Shown one piece after another: positions 16,064 through 24,707 of a stretch of DNA of 34,385 bases (its first letter is position 1; each line of letters starts with the position of its first letter). The stretch lies in contig SEEL01000038.1 of the NCBI GenBank assembly GCA_004144345.1, positions 1 through 34,385 on the forward strand. Reading direction: 5' to 3'. Origin of the DNA: Hyphomicrobiales bacterium. GTDB lineage: Bacteria; Pseudomonadota; Alphaproteobacteria; Rhizobiales; Devosiaceae. The notes under the pieces are model-generated. The model was not told the origin of the DNA. It saw only the letters and a program-made list of their open reading frames with translations, and did no database searches. The position numbers were made by a program, and so were the translations under genes.

Positions 16064-17035
16064 ATGACTCTGGATGACGTGCTTTTCCCCGAGATCGAGC
16101 CCTACGACAGCGGCATGCTGGCGGTCACGGGCGGGCACAGCATCTATTACGAGCAGTGCGGCAATCCGCAGGGCCGCCCGATCGTCTTCCTCCATGGTGG
16201 ACCGGGCGGCGGCTGCAAGCCGCGCCATCGCCGCTACTACGATCCGTCCATCTGGCGCATCGTGCTGCTCGACCAGCGTGGCTGCGGCCGCTCCGTGCCG
16301 CATGGCACCATCGACAACAACACCACGCAGCACCTGGTCGCCGACATCGAGTCGGTGCGCCATCATCTCGGCATCGACCGTTGGGTCGTCGGCGGTGGCT
16401 CCTGGGGCAGCCTCCTCGCGCTGATCTATGCGCAGGCGCATCCGCAAAGCTGTGTCGCGCTGCTCATCCGCGGTGTCCTCCTCGGCCGCGCCATCGAGCG
16501 CGACTGGTGGTGGGGCGGCACGCGCTGGCTGTTCCCGCGCGAGTGGGAAGCCTTTCGCGATTTCCTGCCCGAAGCCGATCGCGGCGACCTGCTCAAGGGC
16601 TATGCCCGCGCCCTGTTCGATCCCGATCCGGCAGTGCATCTGCCCGCCGCGCAGGCCTTCGCCACCTACAACGCTTCGACGCTGCTGTTCCGCTACGACG
16701 CCGCCTTCGTTGCCGCATCGAGTGCGGCCGACAAGGCGCTGCCGGTCGCGCGCCTTTTCACCAATTACTGCCTCAACGGCTTCTTCATCGAGGAAGGGCA
16801 GGCGCTCGCACAGCTGGACCGCATCCGGCACCTGCCGGCCATCATCGTGCAGGGCCGCTACGACGTGATCACCCCGGCGCGCAGCGCTTCCGATCTCGCC
16901 AATGCCTGGCCCGAGGCCGAGTTCGAGATCGTCACCGAGTCCAACCACTCCATCGAGGAACCCGGCATGGCCGCGGCCCTGATCGCTGCCCAGTCGCGCC
17001 TCGCCGGCCGGCTGGCCATGGAGCGGGCCGCATGA
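16064..17035 (+). CDS. alpha/beta hydrolase, proline iminopeptidase-like (peptidase family S33)
   Basis: A 323-residue cytoplasmic serine hydrolase. HGGPGGG (44-50) forms the oxyanion hole, DQRGCGRS follows, and the nucleophile is S113 in GGSWGS. D267 in GRYD and H295 in SNHS complete the triad. These blocks are those of proline iminopeptidase, which removes N-terminal proline or similar residues from peptides and amides. Here it would cleave an imported amide or aminoacyl conjugate. Its final bases overlap the start of the ATPase gene (ATGA), tying it to the transporter. Exact specificity cannot be read from sequence. Confidence 0.83.
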   Translation: MTLDDVLFPEIEPYDSGMLAVTGGHSIYYEQCGNPQGRPIVFLHGGPGGGCKPRHRRYYDPSIWRIVLLDQRGCGRSVPHGTIDNNTTQHLVADIESVRHHLGIDRWVVGGGSWGSLLALIYAQAHPQSCVALLIRGVLLGRAIERDWWWGGTRWLFPREWEAFRDFLPEADRGDLLKGYARALFDPDPAVHLPAAQAFATYNASTLLFRYDAAFVAASSAADKALPVARLFTNYCLNGFFIEEGQALAQLDRIRHLPAIIVQGRYDVITPARSASDLANAWPEAEFEIVTESNHSIEEPGMAAALIAAQSRLAGRLAMERAA

Positions 17036-18039
17036 CCGCGCTGCTGGACGTTCAGCATCTGAGCGTCACGCTCACCCGCGAAGGCAACGCCGCCTCGCTG
17101 GTCGATGATGTATCGTTCAGCCTCAACGCCGGTGAAATTCTCTGCATCGTCGGCGAATCCGGTTGCGGCAAGACCGTCACCGCCCGCTCCCTCATCGGCC
17201 TCAACCGCACCGACCCGCGCTTTGCCCTCACCGGCAAGATCGGCTTCGACGGCACCGATCTGCTCTCGCTCGACGAAACGCAGATGCGCAAGGTGCGCGG
17301 CTCGAAGATCGCCATGATCTTCCAGGACCCGATGACCAGCCTCAACCCGCTGCATCGCATTGGCGCGCAGATCGGCGAAGTGCTGCGCAACCACACCGAC
17401 CTTGGCGCCCGTGCCATCCGCGAGCGCACCATCGAGCTGCTCGCCCAGGTCGGCATCCCGAACCCCGCCAGCCGCGTCGATGACTACCCGCACCAATTCT
17501 CCGGCGGCATGCGCCAGCGGGCCATGATCGCCCTCGCGCTCGCCTGCTCGCCGTCGCTGCTCATCGCCGACGAGCCGACCACCGCGCTCGATGTCACCAC
17601 GCAGCAGCAGATCCTCGCGCTCATCGATGGCCTGCGCCACCAGTATGGCATGGCCGTCGTGCTGATCACCCACGATCTCGGCGTCGTCGCCGGCATCGCC
17701 GATCGCGTCATGGTCATGTATGCCGGCCAATGTGTCGAAGCCGGCCCGGTGCGCGACGTCTTCCGCGCCCCGCAGCATCCTTACACGGCCGGTCTGCTCG
17801 CCTCGATCCCCGCCGCCAATCGCATCCGCACCCCGCGGCTGCCCTCCATCAAGGGCGCGCCGCCGGTGCTCACCGAAGGCCGGCCGCGCGGCTGTGCGTT
17901 CAGCCCGCGCTGCAACCATGCCTTCGGCGCCTGCATCGAGCGGCCCGACCTCGAAGGCGCCGATCACGTCTACCGCTGCTGGCTGTCCGGAGGCGCCCGC
18001 GCCCATCTCGCAATCGAAGCGGGGAGGGTGCCCGCATGA
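17032..18039 (+). CDS. Dpp-type ABC transporter ATPase (DppD-like), second system
   Basis: A 335-residue ATPase. Walker A is GESGCGKT (41-48), the signature is FSGGMRQR, Walker B is [12 protein letters not shown], and the switch histidine lies in ITHDLG. A C-terminal oligopeptide-ABC extension carries the usual cysteines ([14 protein letters not shown]). The frame is open for nearly 900 bases upstream inside the hydrolase gene, but the ATG at 17032 overlaps the hydrolase stop and gives the normal start. It overlaps the next ATPase gene at ATGA. Its receptor and permeases are encoded from 19098, in a separate unit with its own promoter. Confidence 0.92.
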   Translation: MTALLDVQHLSVTLTREGNAASLVDDVSFSLNAGEILCIVGESGCGKTVTARSLIGLNRTDPRFALTGKIGFDGTDLLSLDETQMRKVRGSKIAMIFQDPMTSLNPLHRIGAQIGEVLRNHTDLGARAIRERTIELLAQVGIPNPASRVDDYPHQFSGGMRQRAMIALALACSPSLLIADEPTTALDVTTQQQILALIDGLRHQYGMAVVLITHDLGVVAGIADRVMVMYAGQCVEAGPVRDVFRAPQHPYTAGLLASIPAANRIRTPRLPSIKGAPPVLTEGRPRGCAFSPRCNHAFGACIERPDLEGADHVYRCWLSGGARAHLAIEAGRVPA

Positions 18040-19019
18040 CCGCCACCGCTTTGGTCAAGGTCGATGGCCTCAAGAAGGTCTTTGCCTCGCGCAGCCCCTT
18101 CGGCCGGGCGCGCCGCGTCTACGCCGTCGATGATGTCTCCTTCGAAGTCATGGCCGGCGAAACCTTCGGCCTCGTCGGCGAATCCGGTTGCGGCAAGTCC
18201 ACGCTCGCCCGCTGCATCGTGCGCCTACACGAGCCGACCGAAGGCGCGGTGCTGTTCGACGGCACCGACATCGCCCATGCCAGCATGCGCAGCCTCCGGC
18301 CGCTCCGCCGCGACATCCAGCTGGTGTTTCAGGATCCCTTCGCCAGCCTCAACCCGCGCAAGCGCATCGGCGCCATCCTCGAGGAAGCTTTCCGTCTCCA
18401 CCGCATCGGCGCCGATCGCGCCGAGCGCCGCCAGCGCGTCATCGATCTGCTCCGCAAGGTCGGTCTCGCGCCCAGCTTTGCCGATCGCCTGCCCAGCGAA
18501 CTCTCCGGCGGCCAGCGCCAGCGCGTCGGCATCGCCCGTGCCCTCGCGCTCAGCCCGAAGCTCGTGGTCGCCGACGAGCCCGTCTCCGCCCTCGACGTCT
18601 CGGTACAGGCCGAGATCCTCAATCTGCTGAAGGATCTGCAGGCCGAGTTCGGCCTCACCATGATCTTCATCTCGCATGATCTGGGTGTCATCCGTCACGT
18701 CTCCGACCGCATCGGCGTGATGTATCTGGGCAAGCTCGTCGAACTCGCCCCGGCCGATGCCTTCTACGAGCGGCCGCTGCATCCCTATTCCGAGGCGCTG
18801 CTGTCGGCCATCCCGCTGCCCGATCCGGACGCCGAGCGCCGGAACGTCGTTCTGGAAGGCGATGTGCCGAGCCCGCTGGCGCCGCCCTCCGGTTGCCGCT
18901 TTCACACCCGCTGTCCGCGCGCCCAGAGCCGCTGCGCCAGCGAGGAGCCCGAGTTCAGGCCGTATGGCCAAGGCCGCAAGGTCGCCTGTCACTACCCGCT
19001 CGATGTCGAGCCCGTGTGA
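18036..19019 (+). CDS. Dpp-type ABC transporter ATPase (DppF-like), second system
   Basis: A 327-residue partner ATPase. Walker A is GESGCGKS (48-55), the signature is LSGGQRQR, Walker B is [12 protein letters not shown], and the switch segment is ISHDLGVI. The C-terminal extension contains [10 protein letters not shown] and ACH cysteine positions. The start at 18036 overlaps the upstream stop; GGGGAGGG lies just before it. It ends the M14-M81-enolase-hydrolase-ATPase unit, 78 bases before the next gene, in a gap that holds another GTATAC site. Confidence 0.92.
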   Translation: MTATALVKVDGLKKVFASRSPFGRARRVYAVDDVSFEVMAGETFGLVGESGCGKSTLARCIVRLHEPTEGAVLFDGTDIAHASMRSLRPLRRDIQLVFQDPFASLNPRKRIGAILEEAFRLHRIGADRAERRQRVIDLLRKVGLAPSFADRLPSELSGGQRQRVGIARALALSPKLVVADEPVSALDVSVQAEILNLLKDLQAEFGLTMIFISHDLGVIRHVSDRIGVMYLGKLVELAPADAFYERPLHPYSEALLSAIPLPDPDAERRNVVLEGDVPSPLAPPSGCRFHTRCPRAQSRCASEEPEFRPYGQGRKVACHYPLDVEPV

Positions 19020-19037
19020 CGGCTGCCGAAGCCAACC

Positions 19038-19066
19038 TTGACCCGCCGTCTGATGGTATACAAAAC
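19038..19066 (+). promoter_or_regulatory. promoter with GTATAC site upstream of the second binding-protein operon
   Basis: ATGGTATACAAA (19053-19064) has the GTATAC core and partial palindromic flanks. TTGACC (19038-19043) is a plausible -35, with the operator downstream of it as at the other sites. The -10 is unclear. It allows the receptor and permease genes to be made separately from their ATPases. Confidence 0.55.
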
Positions 19067-19097
19067 TACGATCTGAACGTTCAAAAGGGAGAATGAA

Positions 19098-20648
19098 ATG
19101 AACGGTCGTGAGGGTTGGGGGCGCATGAATCGCGCTCAGTTTCTAAGATTATTCGGAGGTGCCGCCGCTGCCGCAGCAGTGGCCGGCCCCTTCGGTTTCG
19201 TCGGTACGGCCAGGGCGCAGGCGGGTGGGGATTTCGTCATCGGCATTTCGAGCGACATCAACACGCTCGATCCGCAGATGTCGCCCAACGACGTGTTCCG
19301 CCACACCATCCGCTCGACCGTGTTCGAGGCGCTGGTGTTCATCAATCCGGACACGCTGCAGGCCGATCCGCTGCTCGCCGACAGCTGGGAGATTTCCGCT
19401 GACGGCCTCACCGTCACCTTCAAGCTCAAGAGCGGTGTGACCTGGCACAATGGTGCGCCCTTCACGGCCGCCGACGTCGTCTACTCGATCAAGCGCGTGC
19501 AGGATGCTGCGGTCGGCAGCCCGTTCGCGCCGCAGCTCGTCGCCGTCACCAATGTCGAGGCGACCGACGACCAGACCGTCGTTCTGACCCTCGCCAACAC
19601 GGTGCCGGGCATCCTCTCCAACATTGCGGTCATCCAGATCGTCAATGAGGCGACCATCGGCACCATCACCACCGCGCCGGTCGGCACGGGGCCGTTCAAG
19701 TTCGTCAACTGGGCGCCGGGCGATCACATCCGCGTCGAGGCCTATGCCGAACATCGCAGCGCCCCCAAGGTCGGTGCGATCGAATGGCGCATCGTGCCGG
19801 ATTCGCAGGCCCGCCTTGCTGGCATGCAGGACGGCACGCTGCAGATGGTGATGCTCGCCGAGGGCAAGGACGTGGTGCAGGCGCAGGCCGCCGGCATCGA
19901 GGTCATCCAGACCAAGCCCTACAACCTCTACGAGAACTTCAACATCAACACCACGCGCGCGCCGTTCAACGACAAGCGCGTGCGTCAGGCTCTGGCGCAT
20001 GCGTTCGATCGCGAGAGCTATGCCAAGACCGTGTGGTTCGGCTTTGCGCGTGCCACCATCAACCCGGTGCCGCCGGAGATGGAGACCTATCTGCCGGATT
20101 CGGCGTCGCTCTATCCCTACGATCCGGACAAGGCCACGGCGCTGCTGGCGGAAGCCGGCTTCACCAAGGACAATCCGCTCAAGATGGAAATCCTGACGCC
20201 GCAGGGCTTCGACACGCTGAAGTCGATGGCGCTGCTGCTGCAGGATTCGCTCAACCGCCTCGGCCACAACGTCACGGTGCGCGAGCTTGAAGTCACGGTG
20301 TGGCTCGATCGCTTCCTCACCAATCCGGACTTCGACATCACCACCGACAACTTCAACACCGGCCCGGAAGATCCGGCGAGCATGTTCAACTCGCCCAACC
20401 TTGCGCCGGCGACCAACGTCAATCTGTGGAACCCGCCCGGCTATGCCGAGCTGGTCGCCCAGGCGGGCGCCGAGATCGACCGCGACAAGCGCATCGCGCT
20501 CTATCATCAGCTGCAGCAGCTGATCCTCGACGAGATGCCGCAGATCACGGTCAACCATTTGCCGCTGTTCTTCCTCGGCACCGAGGCGGCCAAGGCACTG
20601 GTCATCGGGCCGAGCGGTATCGACGACTACACCAAGATCGCGCTCTGA
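19098..20648 (+). CDS. family 5 (Dpp/Opp-type) ABC transporter substrate-binding protein, second system
   Basis: A 516-residue periplasmic receptor of the SBP_bac_5 family. The ATG at 19098 has GGGAG six bases upstream. The N-terminus reads NRAQFLRLFGG, then an alanine-rich hydrophobic stretch and an ARA-Q cleavage site near residue 40. It resembles a Tat signal but lacks the two adjacent arginines, so export may be by Sec or a weak Tat route. The WHNGAPFTAADVVYS motif is typical of the family. It is followed by a stable hairpin and then two permease genes. The ligand is unknown and may differ from that of the first receptor. Confidence 0.9.
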   Translation: MNGREGWGRMNRAQFLRLFGGAAAAAAVAGPFGFVGTARAQAGGDFVIGISSDINTLDPQMSPNDVFRHTIRSTVFEALVFINPDTLQADPLLADSWEISADGLTVTFKLKSGVTWHNGAPFTAADVVYSIKRVQDAAVGSPFAPQLVAVTNVEATDDQTVVLTLANTVPGILSNIAVIQIVNEATIGTITTAPVGTGPFKFVNWAPGDHIRVEAYAEHRSAPKVGAIEWRIVPDSQARLAGMQDGTLQMVMLAEGKDVVQAQAAGIEVIQTKPYNLYENFNINTTRAPFNDKRVRQALAHAFDRESYAKTVWFGFARATINPVPPEMETYLPDSASLYPYDPDKATALLAEAGFTKDNPLKMEILTPQGFDTLKSMALLLQDSLNRLGHNVTVRELEVTVWLDRFLTNPDFDITTDNFNTGPEDPASMFNSPNLAPATNVNLWNPPGYAELVAQAGAEIDRDKRIALYHQLQQLILDEMPQITVNHLPLFFLGTEAAKALVIGPSGIDDYTKIAL

Positions 20649-20669
20649 TAGGCTGAGCGCAAACAATCG

Positions 20670-20697
20670 GGCTGGCGGCGGCGTGCTGCCGCCGGCC
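20670..20697 (+). other. intercistronic hairpin between binding-protein and permease genes
   Basis: GGCTGGCGGCGG (20670-20681) can pair with CTGCCGCCGGCC (20686-20697), a 12-bp stem with two G-U wobbles and a CGTG loop. It sits at the same place as the hairpins after the other two binding-protein genes. Confidence 0.65.
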
Positions 20698-20711
20698 TTC
20701 GGGGGTCGCCA

Positions 20712-21656
20712 ATGATCAGATATCTGCTGGGGCGCGTCGTCGGGGGGCTCATCACGCTGTTCTGCGTGACGGGCCTCGCCTTCTTTGCCACCGCGCTCGC
20801 GCCGGGCAACCCCGCCGCGGTGCTCTTGGGCAACATGGCGACGCCCGAGCGCATCGAAGCCATCACCCGCCAGCTCGGCCTCGATCAGCCGCTGCCCATC
20901 CGTTACGGCATCTGGCTGCGCGAGACGCTGCTGGGCAATCTCGGCACCTCCAATGTCAGCTTCAAGCCGGTGGCCGACCTCCTCGCGGCCGCGGCGTTCC
21001 CGACCATCCAGTTGGCCCTCACCAGCCTCATCGTCGCCGTCGTCATCGCCATCCCGCTCGGCCTCGTCCTCGCGCAGAACCGCAATCGCTGGTGGAGCCG
21101 CCCTGCCTCGAGCCTCATCACCATCGGCATCTCCGTGCCCGGCTTCTGGGTCGGCCTCATGCTCATCGTCCTCTTCTCGGTGACGCTGCGCCTCTTGCCC
21201 TCCGCCGGCTACGTGCCGCCCACCAAGGATGTGCTGGGCAACATCCGCTCGCTCGTCCTGCCGGTCACGACGCTCGCCATCTATCTCATCCCCTCGCTTG
21301 TCCGCTTCGTGCGCGTCACCGCCATCAGCGTCCTGCGCGAGGACTATGTCGACACCGCCCGCGCCAAGGGCACCGCGCCCGCCGCAATCCTCCTGCGCCA
21401 CGTCGCGCCCAACACGCTCGTCACCACCATCACCTATATCGGGCTCCAGCTCGGCGTCCTCATCTCGGGCGCCGTCGTGGTCGAACTGATCTTCTCCATC
21501 CCCGGCCTCGGCCGCCTCGGTCTCAATGCCGTGCTCAACCGTGACTACCCCGTGGTCCAGGGTGTCGTGCTCATGGCCGCCACCGGCTATGTCGCGGTCA
21601 ATCTGCTGATCGACCTCACCTACGCGCTCATCGATCCCCGGGTGCGCGCCCGATGA
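20712..21656 (+). CDS. Dpp-type ABC transporter inner-membrane permease (DppB-like), second system
   Basis: A 314-residue permease. The N-terminal helix begins at residue 3 (YLLGRVVGGLITLFC). A periplasmic region with GNLGTSN, several more hydrophobic segments and an EAA-type loop (DYVDTARAKGT) follow. The C-terminus YALIDPRVR is typical. It overlaps the next permease gene at ATGA. It should pair with that permease and with the ATPases at 17032 and 18036. Confidence 0.9.
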   Translation: MIRYLLGRVVGGLITLFCVTGLAFFATALAPGNPAAVLLGNMATPERIEAITRQLGLDQPLPIRYGIWLRETLLGNLGTSNVSFKPVADLLAAAAFPTIQLALTSLIVAVVIAIPLGLVLAQNRNRWWSRPASSLITIGISVPGFWVGLMLIVLFSVTLRLLPSAGYVPPTKDVLGNIRSLVLPVTTLAIYLIPSLVRFVRVTAISVLREDYVDTARAKGTAPAAILLRHVAPNTLVTTITYIGLQLGVLISGAVVVELIFSIPGLGRLGLNAVLNRDYPVVQGVVLMAATGYVAVNLLIDLTYALIDPRVRAR

Positions 21657-22513
21657 GCGATCTCGCCACCACCACGCCGCCCGTGCGCCGCTCCAGCGGC
21701 CTGCTCGGCTTCCTCATCCGCCGCTCGCCGCTCGCCGTCCTCCTCGTCGGCATCTTCCTCGTTGCGGCCATTTTCGGTCCGTGGCTCGCGCCACACTCGA
21801 TGACCGACACCAACCTCTCGGCCGCCCTCCAGGGCCCCAGCAGCACCTACTGGCTCGGCACCGATCCGCTCGGCCGTGACGTGCTGAGCCGCCTGCTTGG
21901 CTCGGCCCAGGTCGCGGCGCAGGCCTTCCTGATCGTCGTGCTCATCGGCGGCGTCTTCGGCACGGCGCTGGGCCTCCTCGCCGGTGGCCTTGGCGGCCTG
22001 CTCGATCTGGTCGTCTCGCGCGTGGTGGAAGTGCTGCAGGGCTTCCCCACCATCCTCGTCGCCATCGTCATCGTCGCGCTGTTCGATCCGTCGCTGACCA
22101 ACGCCATGATCGCCGTTGGCCTCGCCGCCATCCCCGACTTCGCCCGCGTCTCGCGCAGCGTTGCCATCCAGTTGCGCGACCGCGAATTCATCCAGGCGGC
22201 GCGCGGCCTCGGCGCCGGCGAAATCCGCATCCTGTGGAGCGAAGTGCTGCCCAACATGATCGGGCCGCTCATCGTCATCGCCAGTTTCGATGGCGCGCAG
22301 GCCGTGCTCTGGGAGGCCTCGCTGAGCTTCCTCGGCATGGGCGTCCAGCCGCCCGCGCCCTCCTTCGGCTCCATGCTGCGCGAAGCCCAGGGCTATCTCG
22401 CCATCCAGCCGGTCTTCGCCATCATTGTCGGTGTCGCCGTGTCCGGGGTTATCCTCGGGCTCAATCTGCTCGGCGATGCCATCAGCGACTATCTCGATCG
22501 CGGCGGAAAATAA
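21653..22513 (+). CDS. Dpp-type ABC transporter inner-membrane permease (DppC-like), second system
   Basis: A 286-residue permease. It has an N-terminal cytoplasmic segment, a first helix (about 23-45), the GTDPLGRD motif, an EAA-type loop (EFIQAARGLGAGEI) and the family signature LSFLGMGVQPPAPSFG. No deacetylase gene separates it from its partner, in contrast to the first system. It is followed 56 bases later by an SDR gene with a good ribosome site, probably in the same transcript. Confidence 0.9.
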   Translation: MSDLATTTPPVRRSSGLLGFLIRRSPLAVLLVGIFLVAAIFGPWLAPHSMTDTNLSAALQGPSSTYWLGTDPLGRDVLSRLLGSAQVAAQAFLIVVLIGGVFGTALGLLAGGLGGLLDLVVSRVVEVLQGFPTILVAIVIVALFDPSLTNAMIAVGLAAIPDFARVSRSVAIQLRDREFIQAARGLGAGEIRILWSEVLPNMIGPLIVIASFDGAQAVLWEASLSFLGMGVQPPAPSFGSMLREAQGYLAIQPVFAIIVGVAVSGVILGLNLLGDAISDYLDRGGK

Positions 22514-22569
22514 CGCTGTAAGAACTGCCGTGTGGTTTTGGCCCCGGCCCATACTGAAAAGGATTACCC

Positions 22570-23316
22570 ATGAACAAGATCGATCTCGGCAACCAGGTGG
22601 CCGTCGTCACCGGCGGCGCGCAGGGCCTCGGCTTTGCCATCGCGCAGCGCCTGCTGGCCTCCGGCGCCCGGGTGAGCCTGTGGGACATGAATGCCGACGT
22701 CCTCGCCGCGGCCGTTACCGCGCTCGGCGGCAACGCCTCGTCCAAGGTCGTCGACATCACCGATTTCGAGGGCCTGAAGCGCGTCCACGGCGAAGTCGAA
22801 GCCGAACTCGGCCCGGTCTCGATCCTCGTCAACTCCGCCGGCATCACCGGCCGCAACGCCACCCTCGATGAATACGATCCCGAGGAATGGCGCCGCGTCG
22901 TCGAGGTCAATCTCAACGGCACCTATTACGTCAACAAGGTCGTCGTGCCCTCGATGAAGGCCCGCAACTACGGCCGCATCGTCAACATCTCGTCCGTCGC
23001 CGGCAAGGAAGGCAACCCGAACCTCTCGGCCTATTCGGCCGCCAAGGCCGGCGTCATCGGCCTCACCAAATCGCTGGGCAAGGAACTGGCCAAGCACGAC
23101 ATCGCGGTCAACGCCATCACCCCGGCCACCGCCAAGACCCGCATCCTCGACACGCTCACCGAGGAATTCATCAACTACATGCTGGTCCGCATCCCGCGTG
23201 GCCGCTTCCTCGAAGTTGACGAAGCCGCCTCCATGGTCGCCTGGCTGGTGTCGAAGGAAAACAGCTTCACCACCGCCAGCGTCTTCGACCTCTCCGGCGG
23301 CCGCACCACCTACTGA
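22570..23316 (+). CDS. short-chain dehydrogenase/reductase, copy 2
   Basis: A 248-residue classical SDR close to the FabG/sugar-dehydrogenase group. It shows TGGAQGLG (14-21), NSAG (88-91), N115, catalytic S142, and Y155xxxK159 in YSAAK. The aspartate in WDMN (39) suggests NAD preference. AAAAGGA lies 6-12 bases before the ATG. It closes the second transporter operon and is followed by a perfect hairpin. By position it mirrors the SDR at 9613, so each transporter module carries one. The substrate is probably a sugar, polyol or sugar acid. Confidence 0.88.
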   Translation: MNKIDLGNQVAVVTGGAQGLGFAIAQRLLASGARVSLWDMNADVLAAAVTALGGNASSKVVDITDFEGLKRVHGEVEAELGPVSILVNSAGITGRNATLDEYDPEEWRRVVEVNLNGTYYVNKVVVPSMKARNYGRIVNISSVAGKEGNPNLSAYSAAKAGVIGLTKSLGKELAKHDIAVNAITPATAKTRILDTLTEEFINYMLVRIPRGRFLEVDEAASMVAWLVSKENSFTTASVFDLSGGRTTY

Positions 23317-23330
23317 CCTGACCCGATCCC

Positions 23331-23352
23331 CCCTGCGCCTCCGGGCGCAGGG
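23331..23352 (+). terminator. hairpin ending the second transporter operon
   Basis: CCCTGCGCC (23331-23339) pairs perfectly with GGCGCAGGG (23344-23352) around TCCG. The tail is not T-rich, so its terminator role is inferred from stem strength and position. Confidence 0.55.
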
Positions 23353-23383
23353 CAGGGCGTCGAAGGCTCGACGCTACGACCAA

Positions 23384-23412
23384 TTCATGCGCCCCGTGCA
23401 TAAGTTCATGCG
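23384..23412. promoter_or_regulatory. direct repeats TTCATGCG, possible operator for the MFS gene
   Basis: TTCATGCG occurs at 23384-23391 and 23405-23412, starts 21 bases apart, or two helical turns. They lie 60-88 bases before the MFS start. Same-face binding of a regulator is possible, but none is identified. Confidence 0.35.
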
Positions 23413-23471
23413 AATTGCGCCAGCTAATCGAATGGCGGCCATGCCTCTAGGCTGACCGCGATTCGAAAATC

Positions 23472-24677
23472 ATGGGGCATCGGCAGTTGATCAAGGCGTC
23501 ACCCATCATCGCGCTGCTGGGCGCCTGCATCTTTCTCGCCGGCATCGCCTCCGCGGCGGTTACGCCCTATCGCGGACTGGTGGCCATCGACGGCCTCGGC
23601 ATGGACAATGCCGCCTACGCCATCGTTCTCGCTTTGGCGTCGATCGGCGCCGCCATCGGTTCGGTCATCCTGGGCTATGCGTCCGACAAGGTCAGCGACC
23701 GCCGCCGGCTGGTCATCATCTGCGCCGCGCTGGGCGCCGTCGCCTATGGCCTCATCTGGCTGGTCCCGTCGCAGCTGGCCTACATCGTCGCCGTCTGCGC
23801 CATCCTGCCCTTCGGCGCCGCGCTGTTCTCGCAGAGCTTTGCCTATGCGAGGGCCTTCCTCAACCAGCACGCGGACACCAGGCGCGCCGAGTTCATGATC
23901 GCCGTGCTGCGCAGCCTCTTCACGGCGGCGTGGATCGTCGCGCCGCCGCTCGTTGGCTGGATCGCCAGCACCTATTCGATGTTCGACGTGTTCCTCGTTG
24001 CCGCCGTCGCGCAATTGCTCTGCATGCTGATGTTCGCCCTGCTGCTGCTGCGCCCCGAAGCCAAGGTGGGCATCCACTCCGCGACGCGGCAGGCTACGGC
24101 CGCGCCGGGCTCGCCATTCCCGCCCTATCGCATGCTGGGCACGGCGGGCGTTGCGGTGCTGCGCATCGCGCTCGTCGTCAACCTGACCGTCTTCCCCCTT
24201 GTCCTTATCAACGACATCGGGGCGAGCCTCGCCCAGCTCGGCCTCGCCGCCGGTCTCGCCGCCGCGCTCGAAGTCCCGTTCATGCTGATGTGGGGTTTTG
24301 CTGCCACGCGCTGGCCCAAGGAGCCGATCATCATCGTCAGCGGCGTGATCTTCGCGGCCTATCTGGTCGGCATGTTCTTCGCGCGCAGCTTTGAAGACGT
24401 GCTGCTCCTGCAGTCCCTCAATGCCCTCGGCACCGCAGCGCTGCTCAGCATCACCATCAGCTATGTGCAGGATGCCATCGCCGGGCGAGTCGGCCTCTCG
24501 ACCTCACTGATCGACGTCATGGGCGTTATCGCCGGCTTCGCCACCGCCGGCCTCTTCGCCATTCTCTCGGGCCCCGGCAACTACGCCAACATCCTGCTCG
24601 CCGCCGCCGCCGCCAGCCTCCTCGGCGCCGCCCTCCTGGCCGTCAGCTGGCAAATCCGCCGCCGTGTGGGCGCGTAG
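23472..24677 (+). CDS. MFS transporter, sugar efflux (SetA/SetB)-like
   Basis: A 401-residue inner-membrane carrier with about twelve hydrophobic segments. The loop between helices 2 and 3 reads GYASDKVSDRRR, the major-facilitator motif A. Overall pattern, including an arginine in the AYARAFLN segment, resembles sugar efflux transporters of the Set group, which export sugars or sugar analogues. No ribosome site is visible before the ATG at 23472, so the start is uncertain. It is separated from the upstream operon by a hairpin and converges on the minus-strand glycosidase-like gene. It may relieve accumulation of sugar intermediates. Confidence 0.75.
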   Translation: MGHRQLIKASPIIALLGACIFLAGIASAAVTPYRGLVAIDGLGMDNAAYAIVLALASIGAAIGSVILGYASDKVSDRRRLVIICAALGAVAYGLIWLVPSQLAYIVAVCAILPFGAALFSQSFAYARAFLNQHADTRRAEFMIAVLRSLFTAAWIVAPPLVGWIASTYSMFDVFLVAAVAQLLCMLMFALLLLRPEAKVGIHSATRQATAAPGSPFPPYRMLGTAGVAVLRIALVVNLTVFPLVLINDIGASLAQLGLAAGLAAALEVPFMLMWGFAATRWPKEPIIIVSGVIFAAYLVGMFFARSFEDVLLLQSLNALGTAALLSITISYVQDAIAGRVGLSTSLIDVMGVIAGFATAGLFAILSGPGNYANILLAAAAASLLGAALLAVSWQIRRRVGA

Positions 24678-24707
24678 GGCGGCCGTCGCTCTTTCGTCAT
24701 TGGCAAG

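Noticed and set aside
19149-21401. 750-codon open frame antisense to the second binding-protein and permease genes
   Set aside because: Same GC artefact; it crosses two well-supported genes and has no recognisable motif.
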